A stretch of 51,641 nucleotides of DNA from an uncultured Bacilli bacterium (GCA_934183155.1 CAKPSB010000008.1:1-51641); one strand, 5' to 3'. Shown: positions 8,982-18,035, counted from the stretch's first letter. Notes: generated by a model from the sequence alone, not told the origin. Program-made: numbers and translations.

Positions 8982-10382
8982 TTAGTTAAATCCAATAGTT
9001 TTTTTTGTATTTCTTTTTTTATTTTTTAGAACATATGATTTACTTGCTTCTGGTTTAGTTAAGTGTAGGTGCTTTTCATCTTTGGCGAAAACGTCAAATA
9101 GTTTATCGTTGATAATGTTATCAAATACTGTTTTTAGGCTTCTAGCTCCAAGGTTTAAGGCTATAGCCTCATCTGAAATATAATCAATTAAATCTTCATC
9201 ATATGTGAATTTTACATTTATGTTTTCAAAAAATTTTTTATATGTATTTAATGGGCTTAGGTCTGATTCTAGTAATATTTTTTTAAAGGAAGTTTTATCT
9301 AATGAATTCATTGCTACTAATTTAGAAAATCTACCAATTACTTCGCGCATAATACCATTTTCGGTAAAGTCTTTAATGGTGATATCTTCTGAATTGTTTT
9401 CTTTTGTTATGTTGTCAAATGCGCCTAAAGCAACTACTGTTAGTTTAGAGGTATCAAAACTTATGGTATCTCCACCCATACCATCTTCAGAGAAGGAAAC
9501 TGTCCCACCATCTAATAGTTTTAAAAGAGATCTTTGTACTCCTTGTCTTGATGGACCGTCTTCACTACCTAAGGTACTGCCACTAGATAATTTATCAAAT
9601 TCGTCAATAACTAGTATTCCTTTTTCGGCTATTTCAAGATCTTCGTTTGCTTGTATATATAAATCATTAAGCATTTCGGATACATCTCTTCCAACATAAC
9701 CAGTTTCGGTAAAGGAAGTAGCGTCTTCTATAACAATTGGAATACCGCACATTTTAGCAATTTGTTTTAATATTTCAGTTTTCCCAGTTCCGGTTGAACC
9801 ATATACTATTATATTTTCTTTTAATTTGGATATTGTGTTATCATCTAAATCAGAATTTATTACTGCTTGATTTTTATAGATTGATGCTAGTATTTGCATT
9901 ATTTGTTGATCTTGGGAGATGATTGTTTTTTTAATTTTATCAAACATTTCGGCGATGTTTAAATCAGAGAAGTTTATTTTTTCTTCTGTATTGTGATGGC
10001 ATAATTTTAGAATTTTTTCATCGGTGATTTCTTCAAAATTTTTTTCTTTCTCATTAAATATGTAAAAATTTCCGTCTTCTTTTGAACGTTCAATTATAAT
10101 GTTTTCAACATCATCATTGAATAAATCTAGGGAAGTGCATGAAACGGCACATATGTCATCAGAGCTTTCACCTATTATTAAAGCTTCTCCCGGTTTATTT
10201 TTAAGAGAAATAAATAGATTGACTTCTGGACATAAAAAGCCAAAGTCAAGTCCGATATTTTCATAATAGACCATTAGTTTGCTGTTTATAATATTTTCTT
10301 TTCTTTGAAAAACATTACAGATGCATAAATTTTCAATAATATCGTCTAGGCCAAAGGTATCTAGTATATTATCTGCTTTCAT
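8982..10382 (-). CDS. ClpX-like AAA+ ATPase without the ClpX zinc finger
   Basis: The 466-residue protein has an AAA+ module like that of ClpX: Walker A GSTGTGKT (195-202), pore-1 GYVGRD (228-233), Walker B ILVIDE (256-261), arginine finger in VIGRF (R351) and sensor-2 GARS (412-415). ClpX unfolds proteins and feeds them to ClpP. Here the first 150 residues are not the Cys4 zinc-binding domain of ClpX and match nothing I recognise. The stretch that carries the ClpP-docking IGF loop in ClpX (between GAFD and IGR) is short and lacks IGF, but the last residues of the protein read KKTIGFN. It is divergent from dnaE. It may be a ClpX paralogue with its own substrates, or a ClpP-independent unfoldase. 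Confidence 0.8.
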   Translation of the reverse strand: MKADNILDTFGLDDIIENLCICNVFQRKENIINSKLMVYYENIGLDFGFLCPEVNLFISLKNKPGEALIIGESSDDICAVSCTSLDLFNDDVENIIIERSKEDGNFYIFNEKEKNFEEITDEKILKLCHHNTEEKINFSDLNIAEMFDKIKKTIISQDQQIMQILASIYKNQAVINSDLDDNTISKLKENIIVYGSTGTGKTEILKQIAKMCGIPIVIEDATSFTETGYVGRDVSEMLNDLYIQANEDLEIAEKGILVIDEFDKLSSGSTLGSEDGPSRQGVQRSLLKLLDGGTVSFSEDGMGGDTISFDTSKLTVVALGAFDNITKENNSEDITIKDFTENGIMREVIGRFSKLVAMNSLDKTSFKKILLESDLSPLNTYKKFFENINVKFTYDEDLIDYISDEAIALNLGARSLKTVFDNIINDKLFDVFAKDEKHLHLTKPEASKSYVLKNKKRNTKKTIGFN

Positions 10383-10502
10383 AAGTAAAACCTACTTTCT
10401 GCTTAAATTTATTATTTATTATAGCAATTGGTGGTTTTATTGTAAATAAAATCTTTTATAAAAATTTAAATTATAGTAAAATATTGGTAGGAGGGATAAA
10501 AT

Positions 10503-13343
10503 ATGCAGGCACCTATTAATATTAAGAGTAATTATTCACTTTTGGAAAGTATGATTAAAATTGATGATTTAATTGATATTGCTTTAAAGAATAATATAAA
10601 AGCTTTAACGATTGCTGATAAAAATATGTATGGTGCTTTAGAGTTTTATGAGGCTTGTTTAAAAAATAACATAAAGCCTATAATTGGTTTAGAAGTTTTT
10701 ATCCCAGAAAAAATAACTTTTTATGCGATGAATTATCAAGGCTATAAAAATTTAATGAAGTTAACTACTTTAAAAGAAAATTTAAATATAGATATTTTAA
10801 AATTATATGCAGATGGGCTTGTTTGTTTAGTTCCTTATGAGTCTATGAATGTTTATGATAATTTAAAAAAAATTTATAAATATATTTTTATAACTTATAA
10901 AAATGATGAAGAAAAGGTAAAAATAAGTTTTTCTAATACTCTTTATGCAGGAGAAATTTTATGTATAAATAAGGATGATGAGATTTATTTAAAATATTTA
11001 AAGGCAATAAAAGATGGAAAAAGTATTAAAGAAGTTGAAAACAAATTTATTGATAAAAGTTTATTTCCTTTGAGGTTTTGTAATAATAATGAATATTTTG
11101 TAAGTTTATGTAATTTGAAAATTAAGATGCATAATGATTTACTTCCAATATATGATAAGAATTTGGATGCTTATCAGGAGTTAAAGAGGCAATGTATTGA
11201 TGGCATGAGGAGAATATTTGGTAATATGGCTCCTAAGAAGTATGCAATAAGATTAAAAAAAGAGTTAGATATTATAAAAAAAATGGGTTTTTGTGATTAT
11301 TTTTTAATTGTTGCGGATTATGTTAAATATGCGAAAGAACATGATATATTAGTAGGCCCTGGTAGAGGAAGTGCGGCAGGCTCACTTGTTTCTTATTGTT
11401 TAAATATTACTTCAATTGATCCTTTAAAATATAATTTGCTTTTTGAAAGATTTTTGAATCCTGAACGTATAACGATGCCAGATATTGATGTTGATTTTGA
11501 AGATGAAAAAAGGGAAGATGTTATAAAATATTGTTTAAATAGATATGGGCATAAAAATGTTTCTTTAATTGTAACGTTTGGAACACTTGCATCAAGACAA
11601 GCAATAAAGGATGTAAGTAGGACGTTAGGTCTTAATGCGGATGGGTTATGTAAATTATTAAATCCTAAATTTGATTTGAGACAAAATTATAAGTTAGTAA
11701 AACAATTTTTAGAGGAAAATCAAAAGTTTAAGTTAGTTTATAAGGTGGCTTTAAAGTTGGAAGGATTAAAAAGGCATACATCACTTCATGCGGCTGGTAT
11801 TATTATGTCTAAGTATGAAATAGATGATTATGTACCATTGGATAAGGTTTCGACTGATTTTTATGCTTGTGAATATGATAAGGATAGTTTGGAAAAATTA
11901 GGCCTTTTGAAAATGGATTTTTTGGGGCTTAGAAATTTAACTTTTATTTCAAATGTTTTAAAAGAGGCTGGTGTTTGTTTTGATGATATTCCTGATGATG
12001 ATTTAAAGGCTTTAAATATTTTTACGCAAGCTAAGACTGTGGGAATTTTTCAGTTTGAATCTGAAGGAATGAAGAGGTTTTTAAAAAAGTTTAAACCAAT
12101 TACGTTTGAAGATGTTGTAAGTTCTTTAGCTTTATTTAGACCTGGTCCTATGAATAATATTGATTTGTATATAAGAAGAAGAAATGGTTTAGAAAAAATT
12201 AATTATTTTCATGAAAGTTTGAAATCTATTGTTGAACCTACTTATGGAATTATTGTTTATCAGGAACAGATTATGCAAATTGCGAATGTTATGGCTGGAT
12301 ATAGTTTGGCTGAGGCTGATTTATTAAGAAGAGCAATGAGCAAAAAAAGTGAGGATATACTTATTAGACAAAGAGATAAATTTATAAAAGGTAGTATGAA
12401 AAATGGGTATGATGAAAAAACGGCTACGGATGTATATGAAATGATATTTAAGTTTGCTTCATACGGTTTTAATCGTTCTCATTCGGTAGCTTATGCTTTG
12501 ATTTCTTATAGAATGGCCTATTTAAAAGCTCATTATCCTCAAATATTTATGAAACATTTATTGTCATCAGTTATTAGAGCTTTTGATAAAACTAAGGAAT
12601 ATATTTATGAGTGTCAACAAAATAATATTATAGTATGTAAACCAGATATAAATTTAAGTGGAGATGATTATAAAATTATAAATAATAATTTATTGTTTCC
12701 ACTAAGTAATATAAAAGGTGTTAGTACAGGTGATGTTAAAACTATTTTAGATGAAAGAAAAAATGGTAAATACAAAGATATATTTGATTTTGTTTGTCGG
12801 TGTCATTTAAGATTAGAAGTTTTTCAAAATTTGATATATGCGTCAGTTTTTGATAAGTTTGGAATAAATAAAAAAACATTGATTCAAAATTTAGACATTA
12901 TTCAAAATTATAGTGAAATTGGTCAGTATGTTGATGATAGTTTGAGGCCAGAACTTACTTTGTATAAAGAATTTTCAAAAAGTGAGATTATGCAGAAGGA
13001 AATTGATGTTTTTGGATTTTATTTGACGGTTAATCCTATTTTAGAATATAAAAAGTTATATCCAAATGTAATTTCTTTAAAGGATTCTTATAGATATTTT
13101 GATAAAAATGTACAAGTGATTGGCTCTGTTTTAAAATTTAGGGAAATTGAAACTAAAAAGGGCGATAAGATGATGTTTTTAACTATTAATGATGAGCTTT
13201 CACAAATTGAAGTTGTTATTTTTCCTAAGATTTATCAAAAAGATTTGTTTGTTAAAGGTGATTTTTTAATGATTAAAGGCAAAATTGAGAAAAGATATGA
13301 TGAGTATCAATTGATTGCAGGCGAGATTGTAAAATTGAAGTAG
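10503..13343 (+). CDS. dnaE: DNA polymerase III alpha subunit, DnaE type
   Basis: The 946-residue C-family polymerase shows an N-terminal PHP domain (about 1-200), palm residues D327/D329 in MPDIDVDFED and D472 in KMDFLGL, fingers with GPGRGSAAGSL and RPGPMNNID, a helix-hairpin-helix region and a C-terminal OB fold (about 870-946). The PHP metal ligands look lost: the usual HxH near the start reads KSN, and TDH reads ADK. It is shorter than Bacillus DnaE (about 1115). In Bacillota DnaE works with PolC at the fork, extending primers; PolC is not in this window. RBS TAGGAGGG. The next gene follows after 10 bases. Confidence 0.95.
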   Translation: MQAPINIKSNYSLLESMIKIDDLIDIALKNNIKALTIADKNMYGALEFYEACLKNNIKPIIGLEVFIPEKITFYAMNYQGYKNLMKLTTLKENLNIDILKLYADGLVCLVPYESMNVYDNLKKIYKYIFITYKNDEEKVKISFSNTLYAGEILCINKDDEIYLKYLKAIKDGKSIKEVENKFIDKSLFPLRFCNNNEYFVSLCNLKIKMHNDLLPIYDKNLDAYQELKRQCIDGMRRIFGNMAPKKYAIRLKKELDIIKKMGFCDYFLIVADYVKYAKEHDILVGPGRGSAAGSLVSYCLNITSIDPLKYNLLFERFLNPERITMPDIDVDFEDEKREDVIKYCLNRYGHKNVSLIVTFGTLASRQAIKDVSRTLGLNADGLCKLLNPKFDLRQNYKLVKQFLEENQKFKLVYKVALKLEGLKRHTSLHAAGIIMSKYEIDDYVPLDKVSTDFYACEYDKDSLEKLGLLKMDFLGLRNLTFISNVLKEAGVCFDDIPDDDLKALNIFTQAKTVGIFQFESEGMKRFLKKFKPITFEDVVSSLALFRPGPMNNIDLYIRRRNGLEKINYFHESLKSIVEPTYGIIVYQEQIMQIANVMAGYSLAEADLLRRAMSKKSEDILIRQRDKFIKGSMKNGYDEKTATDVYEMIFKFASYGFNRSHSVAYALISYRMAYLKAHYPQIFMKHLLSSVIRAFDKTKEYIYECQQNNIIVCKPDINLSGDDYKIINNNLLFPLSNIKGVSTGDVKTILDERKNGKYKDIFDFVCRCHLRLEVFQNLIYASVFDKFGINKKTLIQNLDIIQNYSEIGQYVDDSLRPELTLYKEFSKSEIMQKEIDVFGFYLTVNPILEYKKLYPNVISLKDSYRYFDKNVQVIGSVLKFREIETKKGDKMMFLTINDELSQIEVVIFPKIYQKDLFVKGDFLMIKGKIEKRYDEYQLIAGEIVKLK

Positions 13344-13353
13344 GAGGCATTTT

Positions 13354-14607
13354 ATGTATTGTAAAAAGTGTGGAAATGTGAATGATAATTGTAACTATTG
13401 TGTTTATTGTGGAAGTAAATTAAAAGAAATTCATAATTCAATAATTAGAAGGGGAATTAAAAAATATTCTAAAAATTTATGTAATGGTAATTTAATATTG
13501 CTTAGTTTGTTTTTCTTTATTTTAATTGGCTTTTTTTTATTTATTTCATCTAAAGTTGATAATATGTTATTGACTTGTATATTTTTCATTTTTTCATTTA
13601 TAATTTTACTTTTTTATAGGATTGTAATTAATCGGTTTTCATTAGATATATCAAGGGGATATAAGGTAACTTTTAAACAGATATTAAAGATAGGCGAATG
13701 TAAAAAAAGTGTTTTAAATTATTGCTTAAGTATGATTATATTTATAGCTTTTATTGTTTTACTTTTGTTATCGGGAATGTTTATGTTTAATTTTTTCATA
13801 CTTTTGATTTTTTGTTTTTTATATTTTTTGCCTGTTTTTGATACCTTTTTTATTATGCTTGTTGATGATGTTTATAAATATAGTGATTGGAATGTTGTTT
13901 TTAATGAGGCTTATGATTTAGTTAAAGGACACCGTGTAGAGTATTATGGAATGATTTTAAGTTTTACTATATTTTGGTTATTTTTAATTTTAACTGGTGG
14001 AGTTTTTGCTATTTGGCTTATACCTTATATTAGATTATCGGTTGTAAATATGTATAGATTTTGGCGAGGTGAGACTGATTTTTCTGGTAATATTGGTTTG
14101 AGTAATGGGGCGGTAATTGGTATTAATTGTTGGTTTATTTTTGTTTTTATAATTATTACGTTTGTATCATTGGTGTTTTATATTTGTAATACAAATGATT
14201 TTAATCATAAAGAGTCTTTTATATTTAAAAATGGAAGTAGTGAGATTACAATTATTGTTCCAGATGATTTTAAAATGGTAGTTGATGGGTCTTATGTTAA
14301 AAAATTTTCTAATAATAGGGGTAGTTTGAAATATGAACTAAAAGCTTATTCTAACATAGAAAATAGATATAATGTTATTTTAAATTATTTTAAGGGTATT
14401 AGTTATGAGGCTTCCTCAAAGAGTATTGATGGAAAAGATGTAAAGGTGATTTTGTCAAACAAAAATAATGGTTACTATGAATTATATGCTTTATATCCAG
14501 TTAGTGATAATTCCTTTGTTGAAATTTATTATCTTGGTAGTGAATATGATGAGGATTTTTTAGATGAAATTATTAATTTTGAAGATAATAGTCTTTTAAA
14601 ATTGTAA
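13354..14607 (+). CDS. Zinc-ribbon multi-pass membrane protein of unknown function
   Basis: This 417-residue protein begins with a zinc ribbon of two CxxC pairs (YCKKCG and YCVYCG). About six hydrophobic segments follow (about 47-68, 72-92, 118-160 as two, 195-225, 250-272), and then a soluble C-terminal domain of about 140 residues that would be extracellular. The middle part resembles DUF975-like membrane proteins, but weakly. It starts 10 bases after dnaE with RBS GGAGG, so it is probably co-transcribed with it. No function can be assigned. Confidence 0.7.
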   Translation: MYCKKCGNVNDNCNYCVYCGSKLKEIHNSIIRRGIKKYSKNLCNGNLILLSLFFFILIGFFLFISSKVDNMLLTCIFFIFSFIILLFYRIVINRFSLDISRGYKVTFKQILKIGECKKSVLNYCLSMIIFIAFIVLLLLSGMFMFNFFILLIFCFLYFLPVFDTFFIMLVDDVYKYSDWNVVFNEAYDLVKGHRVEYYGMILSFTIFWLFLILTGGVFAIWLIPYIRLSVVNMYRFWRGETDFSGNIGLSNGAVIGINCWFIFVFIIITFVSLVFYICNTNDFNHKESFIFKNGSSEITIIVPDDFKMVVDGSYVKKFSNNRGSLKYELKAYSNIENRYNVILNYFKGISYEASSKSIDGKDVKVILSNKNNGYYELYALYPVSDNSFVEIYYLGSEYDEDFLDEIINFEDNSLLKL

Positions 14608-14658
14608 AAGACTGTTACTTTGTTTAAAAATGTGTTATGCTTATATTGAGGTGGCAAA

Positions 14659-15366
14659 ATGAAAGAAGAAAAGGGAAAAATAATTTTAATTTATGTTTTA
14701 ATGGCTTTAGTTATTGCTTTGATTATAGCTTTAACTTTTGTGGTACTTGGTAGTATTCCTAAAAAGGAAAAAAACTTACCTTCAACGTCAAATAATTTAC
14801 AGGTGGTTGATGTAAATCCTTATCCAAATGTTAATCAACAATGTACATTTAATGTGTCAATTGAACAATATAATGCGTTGACGATGGCAGGATGTAAGGG
14901 AGGATATACTAGATATAATATTGAGTCTGATGTTAATGGTAAAAAGCTTTTAGCGACGATTATATATTCTGACAAAAATGGTAATAAAACAGGAGTTTTT
15001 GTAAATGATAAAAAAGTTATTAATAAAGTTTTAAATGTTACAAATTTTAAGCTAGGTTTGATTGATAATAAATTGTTTATAGCAAATAATTCGGCTGAAC
15101 CTAATGTTTTAGCTTATGATGAAACAGGGGTTAAAGTTTATGATTTAAGAGCTCAAATTAATAAGGAAAAAATAAAAGATCCGGCATTTAAAAGTGGAAA
15201 AACGCTTACCGCTTCTAATATAAAACAAAATAGTTTTTCTTTTACAAGCGATAGGTTTACCTTTCAAACACAGGATACTGAAGCTGGTCAGTTTGGCTCT
15301 AATTATCAAGTTTTATTTAATGGTCAAACATTTAGTAAAATAACTTTTATTAGTATTATTGGATAG
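14659..15366 (+). CDS. Single-pass membrane-anchored protein of unknown function
   Basis: The protein has 235 residues, with an N-terminal TM at about 8-32 (IILIYVLMALVIALIIALTF) followed by a Lys/Asn-rich linker and an exported domain of about 180 residues with two Cys (QQCTF and AGCKGG). I do not recognise a family. RBS GAGGTGG precedes the ATG. Its 3' end lies inside the hairpin shared with the convergent sspI gene. Confidence 0.65.
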   Translation: MKEEKGKIILIYVLMALVIALIIALTFVVLGSIPKKEKNLPSTSNNLQVVDVNPYPNVNQQCTFNVSIEQYNALTMAGCKGGYTRYNIESDVNGKKLLATIIYSDKNGNKTGVFVNDKKVINKVLNVTNFKLGLIDNKLFIANNSAEPNVLAYDETGVKVYDLRAQINKEKIKDPAFKSGKTLTASNIKQNSFSFTSDRFTFQTQDTEAGQFGSNYQVLFNGQTFSKITFISIIG

Positions 15367-15571
15367 TCTTTAGACTATCTTTTAATTTGTTTAAAATTTT
15401 TTCTTTTTCTTCTTCATTACTTTGCTCCCAAAGGAGATTAAAAAATACACCAAGTCCTGGTAAAGTTATTTCATCTAGGTCATTTGATGAAGCGGCAATG
15501 GCTTGTTTAATTTCTTTTTTAGAAGCGTTTTTAAAGTTATTTATTATATGATTTTTGATACTTATATTCAT
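15356..15571 (-). CDS. sspI: Small acid-soluble spore protein I-like
   Basis: This 71-residue protein carries the SspI core LPGLGVFFNLLWEQSNEEEK followed by ILNKLKDSL, matching the known LPGLGVLFEVIWQHAS pattern and length (about 70). SspI is a minor small acid-soluble protein of the forespore. The start is supported by GGTGAT just upstream of the ATG. It is alone on the minus strand between two plus-strand genes. I could not see a convincing sigma-G promoter. This is one of four likely spore-related gene families in the window. Confidence 0.8.
   Translation of the reverse strand: MNISIKNHIINNFKNASKKEIKQAIAASSNDLDEITLPGLGVFFNLLWEQSNEEEKEKILNKLKDSLKTIQ
15362..15383. terminator. Hairpin between convergent genes
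   Basis: Stem GATAGTC/GACTATC (15362-15368 with 15373-15379) has a TTTA loop and a short T tail on the plus strand. It overlaps the 3' ends of the membrane protein gene and of sspI, and may serve both directions. Confidence 0.6.
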
Positions 15572-15635
15572 TTTATCACCATTTATATAATTTACTTTTT
15601 AAGAATAATTATACATTTTTTTCATAGATTTTATT

Positions 15636-15854
15636 ATGAGATGTTTAAATGATTTGAAAATTGGCGAGATTGGTATTGTAAAGTGTATCAATAATATTGG
15701 TACTCAAAGAAGATTGTTTGAATTAGGTTTTATTAAAGGTCAGAAGGTGAAACTTGTTTTAAAAAATTTTGGTGATAGTATGCGAGCTTATCAAGTTAAA
15801 GGAACTGTTATAGCTATTAGAAAAAGTTTAAGTAAAGATATTATTATTTTTTAG
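15636..15854 (+). CDS. feoA: FeoA-family SH3-like protein
   Basis: The 72-residue protein is a single FeoA domain: LNDLKIGEIGIVKCI, then RRLFELGFIKGQKVKLVLK and the end VIAIRKSLSKDIII. FeoA is a cytoplasmic accessory to the FeoB ferrous iron permease. No feoB lies nearby, so it is an orphan here. The ATG has no clear Shine-Dalgarno site. The assignment to the family is firm; a role in iron uptake is inferred from the family. Confidence 0.85.
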   Translation: MRCLNDLKIGEIGIVKCINNIGTQRRLFELGFIKGQKVKLVLKNFGDSMRAYQVKGTVIAIRKSLSKDIIIF

Positions 15855-15856
15855 TA

Positions 15857-15885
15857 TTGTAAAACATTTGTTTGTTATGTATAAT
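15857..15885 (+). promoter_or_regulatory. Sigma-A promoter of recX
   Basis: TTGTAA, 17 bases, TATAAT. The expected transcript start near 15892 lies downstream of the ATG at 15872, which supports the later start at 15902. Confidence 0.65.
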
Positions 15886-15901
15886 GATTTTGGTGATGAT
15901 T

Positions 15902-16675
15902 ATGAGGATAACAAATATTAAGAAAAGTGGTAATAAATATAAGATTGAATTTAGTAGTGGCAGAAGTATTTTAACTTTTGATAATGTTATTTTGGATAAT
16001 AATTTGCTTTATGATAAAAAAATTGATGATAGTTTATATGATAAGATTGTTAAAGAAACAAGTTATTATGGTAATTATAATGATGTTTTAAAAAAAATAT
16101 CTAGAAAAATGATGAGTGAGGAAGAGGTAAAAAGGCTATTAGTTAAAAAAGATGTTTCTTTGGAAGATATAGGTAAGATAATTAATAAGCTTAAAGAAAT
16201 TAATTTAATAAATGATAGGCAGTATGCTTTAGCTTATACAAATGATAGAATAAATTTAAGTATGGATGGTCCTTATAAAATTAAAAGAAATTTAGAGGAA
16301 AATAAAATAGATGATGATATTATTATGGAAGCTTTAGAGGTTTTTAGTGAAGATATTATTAATGAAAAAATAAAAAAAATAATAGATAAAAAATTAAAGA
16401 ATAATACAAAGGATACTAATTATATTTTTAGACAAAAAGTAAGTTTGTATTTATCTAATTTAGGTTATGGAAAAGAAAATATTGTTTTTAATTTAGACAA
16501 TGTTTATGTAGATAATAAAAATTTAGAAAGGGAGATGGAAAAGATTTTTAATAAATTAAAAGATAAATATGATGGATATATTTTAAAAAGTAAATTGAAA
16601 CAAAAGCTTTTTTCTAAAGGATTTACAAATGAGGAAATAGCTGATTTTATAAATAAAAACAGTTCATTAATTTGA
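15902..16675 (+). CDS. recX: Regulatory protein RecX
   Basis: The 257-residue protein has RecX three-helix repeats, for example KMMSEEEVKRLLVKK and LINDRQYALAYTNDRIN, with the typical GPYKIKRNL. RecX binds RecA filaments and modulates recombination and the SOS response; the size fits the Bacillota form (about 260). I chose ATG 15902 because GGTGAT sits 5-6 bases upstream and the promoter lies between 15857 and 15885; an earlier in-frame ATG at 15872 would fall inside the promoter. It ends in TGA, convergent with prsA and overlapping it by nine bases. Confidence 0.85.
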   Translation: MRITNIKKSGNKYKIEFSSGRSILTFDNVILDNNLLYDKKIDDSLYDKIVKETSYYGNYNDVLKKISRKMMSEEEVKRLLVKKDVSLEDIGKIINKLKEINLINDRQYALAYTNDRINLSMDGPYKIKRNLEENKIDDDIIMEALEVFSEDIINEKIKKIIDKKLKNNTKDTNYIFRQKVSLYLSNLGYGKENIVFNLDNVYVDNKNLEREMEKIFNKLKDKYDGYILKSKLKQKLFSKGFTNEEIADFINKNSSLI

Positions 16676-16681
16676 ACTGTT
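16658..16681. terminator. Bidirectional terminator between recX and prsA
   Basis: A nine-base-pair stem AACAGTTCA/TGAACTGTT (16658-16666 with 16673-16681) lies over the overlapping 3' ends. An A-rich left flank supplies Ts for the minus strand. Confidence 0.75.
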
Positions 16682-17659
16682 TTGAGTGTTTGTAGTTAAT
16701 GATGCGGCTGCATTATTATCATATGATTTTTTAAGATCTTCGTCAGTTATGTTTAATTTATATTTTTTTCTTAAAGCAATTAATGCTTTAGTTTGAATGG
16801 TAGAGTCATTTTTTGTTTTTTCATCAACAAGTTTATCTATAATATCATTTTTAACTTTCTTTAAAGATGGTTTTGCTTTTTGTTTTATACGGTAGATGAT
16901 ATGATAACCATATTCAGATTTAACTGGTGTTTTACTGTATTCACCATCTTTTAATTGGTTTGTTCCTTTCCAAAATTCGTCAACAACTGATCCATAGGTA
17001 ACTGTTAACTTACCACCTTTGCTGGCTGTTCCTTTATCGTCAGAATATTTTTTGGCTAATTTTTCAAAATCTTCACCTTTATCAAGTTTTTTGATGATAT
17101 TTTCAGCTTCTTTTTTAGCTTTCTTTTCAGCTTCTTTTTTTTCATCATCACTCATATTTTTCTTTGTGTTTGGACTAATTAGAATGTGTTTTGCTTCAAT
17201 ATCGCCGTATATGTTGTTATCATAGTAGTTTTGTATTTCAGAGTCGGTTAGTTGTTTTTTTACATAATTTTCAGCAACGACTTTCTTTTTATATTCTAGG
17301 ATTAAGGCGTCTTTAAATTTGTCTTCGTTTTCATATCCGGCAGTTGTTAGAGCGGAATTGAAATCTTTTCCATAGCTTTCATATGATTTTTTGTATGATT
17401 TTAGCTGTGAATCAGCGTATGATTTGGCATCATCATCGGTTTTTATTTCTTTATTTACAACAAATTCATCAATCATGTTGGTTATTGTAACTCCGCCACC
17501 TTGTTTTTTTAATTCGCTATATAAATCTTCGGCGGTTATTGTTTTACCGTTTAATTTTGCTACAACAGCTTTTCCGTCTTTTAATGTAGCGCTTTTTCCA
17601 CATCCAGTTAATAATAGAGTAATTACTAAAACACTCGCAAAAATTTTCTTTTTATTCAA
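16667..17659 (-). CDS. prsA: PrsA-like parvulin foldase lipoprotein
   Basis: The 330-residue protein begins with a lipoprotein signal peptide ending in the lipobox LLTGC (Cys 20). It has an N-terminal SurA-like helical region and a parvulin peptidyl-prolyl isomerase domain at about 155-265 (EAKHILIS, then FEKLAKKYSDDKGTASKGG, and SEYGYHIIYRI). The C-terminal tail is Asn/Ser/Thr-rich. PrsA sits outside the membrane and helps exported proteins fold, which suits a genome with so many exported proteins. It has its own promoter and a 5' hairpin. Confidence 0.92.
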   Translation of the reverse strand: MNKKKIFASVLVITLLLTGCGKSATLKDGKAVVAKLNGKTITAEDLYSELKKQGGGVTITNMIDEFVVNKEIKTDDDAKSYADSQLKSYKKSYESYGKDFNSALTTAGYENEDKFKDALILEYKKKVVAENYVKKQLTDSEIQNYYDNNIYGDIEAKHILISPNTKKNMSDDEKKEAEKKAKKEAENIIKKLDKGEDFEKLAKKYSDDKGTASKGGKLTVTYGSVVDEFWKGTNQLKDGEYSKTPVKSEYGYHIIYRIKQKAKPSLKKVKNDIIDKLVDEKTKNDSTIQTKALIALRKKYKLNITDEDLKKSYDNNAAASLTTNTQNSSN

Positions 17660-17679
17660 GTAAATCTCTTCCTTTCATT

Positions 17680-17695
17680 GTATGGGTTCATACAT
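17680..17695 (-). promoter_or_regulatory. 5'-terminal hairpin of the prsA transcript
   Basis: Perfect inverted repeat TGTATG/CATACA with a four-base loop starts at the predicted +1 of prsA (about 17694). It may protect the mRNA 5' end. Confidence 0.45.
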
Positions 17696-17700
17696 AGTAA

Positions 17701-17729
17701 ATAATAGCAAAAAATAGTAGAAAATTCAA
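17701..17729 (-). promoter_or_regulatory. Promoter of prsA
   Basis: Read on the minus strand: TTGAAT, 17 bases, TATTAT, with TGc directly before the -10 (extended -10). Confidence 0.7.
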
Positions 17730-17760
17730 TATTTTTCTTTCTTTTTACTTTTAAGTAATC

Positions 17761-17787
17761 ACATAAACTTATAATTACCATAAAATA
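17761..17787 (+). promoter_or_regulatory. Possible mother-cell (sigma-K/E type) promoter
   Basis: AC, 16 bases, CATAAAATA matches the sigma-K pattern AC-N16-CATAnnnTA and partly sigma-E. It lies upstream of two YjcZ-like spore peptide genes. In AT-rich DNA this could be chance; a TATAAT at 17770 without a -35 at the normal distance also exists. Confidence 0.35.
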
Positions 17788-17820
17788 ATGTGAAAGGTAT
17801 AAGAAGGAGGATGATTTAAT

Positions 17821-17904
17821 ATGTGTAATCAAGGAACAAGCTCAGCAGCAATTGTTTTAGTGTTATTTATTCTTTTAATAATCATACTTGGGGCTTATTT
17901 ATAA
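17821..17904 (+). CDS. YjcZ-like tiny sporulation peptide 1
   Basis: This 27-residue peptide has a short polar head (MCNQGTSS), one hydrophobic helix (AAIVLVLFILLIIILGAYL) and nothing else. This is the pattern of YjcZ-family spore proteins of Bacillus. A strong RBS AAGGAGG (17804-17810) supports expression. It is followed after 20 bases by a second peptide of the same kind. Its exact role in the spore is not known. Confidence 0.65.
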   Translation: MCNQGTSSAAIVLVLFILLIIILGAYL

Positions 17905-17924
17905 AGCCTTAGAAAGGAGTAATT

Positions 17925-18035
17925 ATGTCTTGCAATAGTTCATGTGAAAAATCATGTGGCGGTAGTAATAGTTATTTAATTATATTAGTTTTATATATAT
18001 TATTGGCTATTTTACTTGGATCAGCTTTTATTTAA
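17925..18035 (+). CDS. YjcZ-like tiny sporulation peptide 2
   Basis: This 36-residue peptide has a Cys/Ser/Gly-rich head (MSCNSSCEKSCGGSNS) and a single hydrophobic tail (YLIILVLYILLAILLGSAFI). The RBS GAAAGGAG lies just upstream of the ATG. It has the same layout as the preceding peptide and they share one terminator, so they probably form one transcript. Three Cys in the head could allow cross-linking, as in coat proteins (inference). Confidence 0.65.
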   Translation: MSCNSSCEKSCGGSNSYLIILVLYILLAILLGSAFI

